Below, in pieces: positions 63,526-64,000 of a DNA stretch of 64,000 bases. The first letter of the stretch is position 1, and each line of letters opens with the position of its first letter. Location of the stretch: positions 124,001-188,000 of the forward strand of contig NZ_JBFRYB010000002.1 of NCBI RefSeq assembly GCF_040892595.1, in the 5' to 3' direction. The notes under the pieces were generated by a model that saw only the letters and a program-made list of their open reading frames with translations, ran no database searches and had not been told where the DNA came from. This DNA is from Zhongshania sp. R06B22. GTDB lineage: Bacteria; Pseudomonadota; Gammaproteobacteria; Pseudomonadales; Spongiibacteraceae. Made by a program: the position numbers and the translations under genes.

Positions 63526-63855
63526 ATGAGTGACGGCCTTGAAGTTGCAGCGGTATTAATCGATATCGAGGCCGAGTTGCGTCAAATAGGATGTTGGCAA
63601 GCAGAGGCACCACCGCCATCAGCGCTGCGCAGCGAGCAGCCCTTTGCCGTGGATACGCTTAATTTTGCGCAGTGGCTGCAGTTTATCTTTATTCCGAGGA
63701 TGCGATTTTTAATCGATCAGCAGCAGGACTTGCCGAGGGCCAGCGGCATTGCGCCCATGGCCGAAGAGTATTTTAGCGCTACGCAATTGCCTGCGAATGG
63801 TTTGATGGCTGCCTTGCGTGCGGTAGACGCCTTGCTGGGCAGCCAGCAAGCTTAG
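63526..63855 (+). CDS. yqcC: YqcC family protein (DUF446)
   Basis: 109 residues, all-helical. '[20 protein letters not shown]', '[22 protein letters not shown]' in parts ('[15 protein letters not shown]', '[10 protein letters not shown]') and '[11 protein letters not shown]' are the family core. Function unknown; it is often next to truC (tRNA pseudouridine synthase), which is not present here. 31 bases after dinG, so probably the same transcript. Its last four bases overlap the convergent response-regulator gene. Confidence 0.9.
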   Translation: MSDGLEVAAVLIDIEAELRQIGCWQAEAPPPSALRSEQPFAVDTLNFAQWLQFIFIPRMRFLIDQQQDLPRASGIAPMAEEYFSATQLPANGLMAALRAVDALLGSQQA

Positions 63856-64000
63856 CGAGTGCCAGTGTCTTCGGCAGCCATAACCATGCGTACTAAGTGG
63901 GCCAGTGAGCGCACTCCCATCTTCTCCATAACGCGCGCTCGGTGGATTTCTACGGTACGCTGACTGATATCAAGATCGTAGGCGATGACCTTGTTTGCCT
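63852..64000 (-). CDS. FixJ/NarL-type response regulator, C-terminal part (5' end outside window)
   Basis: The last 48 codons before a TAA at 63852-63854 encode the LuxR-type helix-turn-helix end: '[20 protein letters not shown]' then '[19 protein letters not shown]'. This is the recognition helix and following helix of FixJ-family regulators (two-component output). The receiver domain lies outside. Tail-to-tail with yqcC. Confidence 0.88.
   Translation of the reverse strand, partial: ANKVIAYDLDISQRTVEIHRARVMEKMGVRSLAHLVRMVMAAEDTGTR

Overview
The window looks like a stretch of chromosome from an aerobic, free-living, probably marine gammaproteobacterium. I lean towards a Cellvibrionales/Spongiibacteraceae-type organism (Zhongshania or Spongiibacter-like). 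The reasons are the mix of TonB-dependent receptors without obvious siderophore genes, many short-chain dehydrogenases and alpha/beta hydrolases, a Baeyer-Villiger monooxygenase cluster, a full MinCDE system, PlsB, YghU and DinG, and a moderate GC content. The taxonomic placement is inference from gene content, not from a marker gene.

Layout. 0-7 kb: the 3' end of one TonB-dependent receptor and a complete second one, then a gene-poor scar. The scar holds a broken tyrosine-recombinase N-terminus (minus strand, about 4.62-4.76 kb), a likely decayed fragment of a repeat lipoprotein with its own terminator, and then the intact lipoprotein (5.2-6.7 kb). 7.0-7.2 kb: initiator tRNA-Met with promoter and terminator. 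7.4-16.4 kb: a small hypothetical gene, a membrane-anchored PQQ-type sugar dehydrogenase with fused cytochrome c, a minus-strand hydrolase-SDR-SDR operon, a lone PAS protein, a metallo-beta-lactamase-fold protein, an Old Yellow Enzyme homologue and a tandem GST-N protein. 16.6-20.9 kb: a tightly coupled four-gene operon (DUF3348, MotA/TolQ-like DUF802 with a very long cytoplasmic tail, MotB/OmpA-like protein, DUF2894), in effect an ion-driven, peptidoglycan-anchored motor of unknown job. 21-32 kb: housekeeping and signalling (DTW tRNA modification, yghU, a diguanylate cyclase, rlmI, a CHASE-PAS-PAS hybrid histidine kinase, yaiI, an EamA exporter).

32.3-36.4 kb: minCDE, a phosphopantetheinyl transferase and a DUF2804 protein. 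36.6-44.6 kb: a secreted lipoprotein subtilase, then a redox cluster made of a cytochrome c4-like lipoprotein, a MauG/CcpA-like diheme protein, a parallel beta-helix protein fused to a cytochrome c domain, and a TonB-dependent receptor preceded by an 11-bp direct repeat. 44.6-47.6 kb: a LysR regulator divergent from a DJ-1/PfpI protein and a YqhD-type aldehyde reductase. 47.8-49.7 kb: an AT-richer patch with a secreted hydrolase, a YajD-type HNH protein and a small NrtS-like nitrate/nitrite transporter. 49.8-54.7 kb: a TetR regulator divergent from a BVMO-SDR-hydrolase-SDR operon, which reads as a complete ketone to ester to acid plus alcohol route. 54.7-61.4 kb: lipid genes (plsB, monoacylglycerol lipase, patatin phospholipase, a second acyltransferase). 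61.4-64 kb: dinG, yqcC and the 3' end of a FixJ/NarL-type response regulator.

The two parts that most deserve attention as poorly described systems are the 16.6-20.9 kb motor operon, which resembles the ZorAB half of Zorya without any recognisable effector nuclease, and the 38.9-44.6 kb outer-membrane and periplasmic redox cluster with the beta-helix/cytochrome c fusion.
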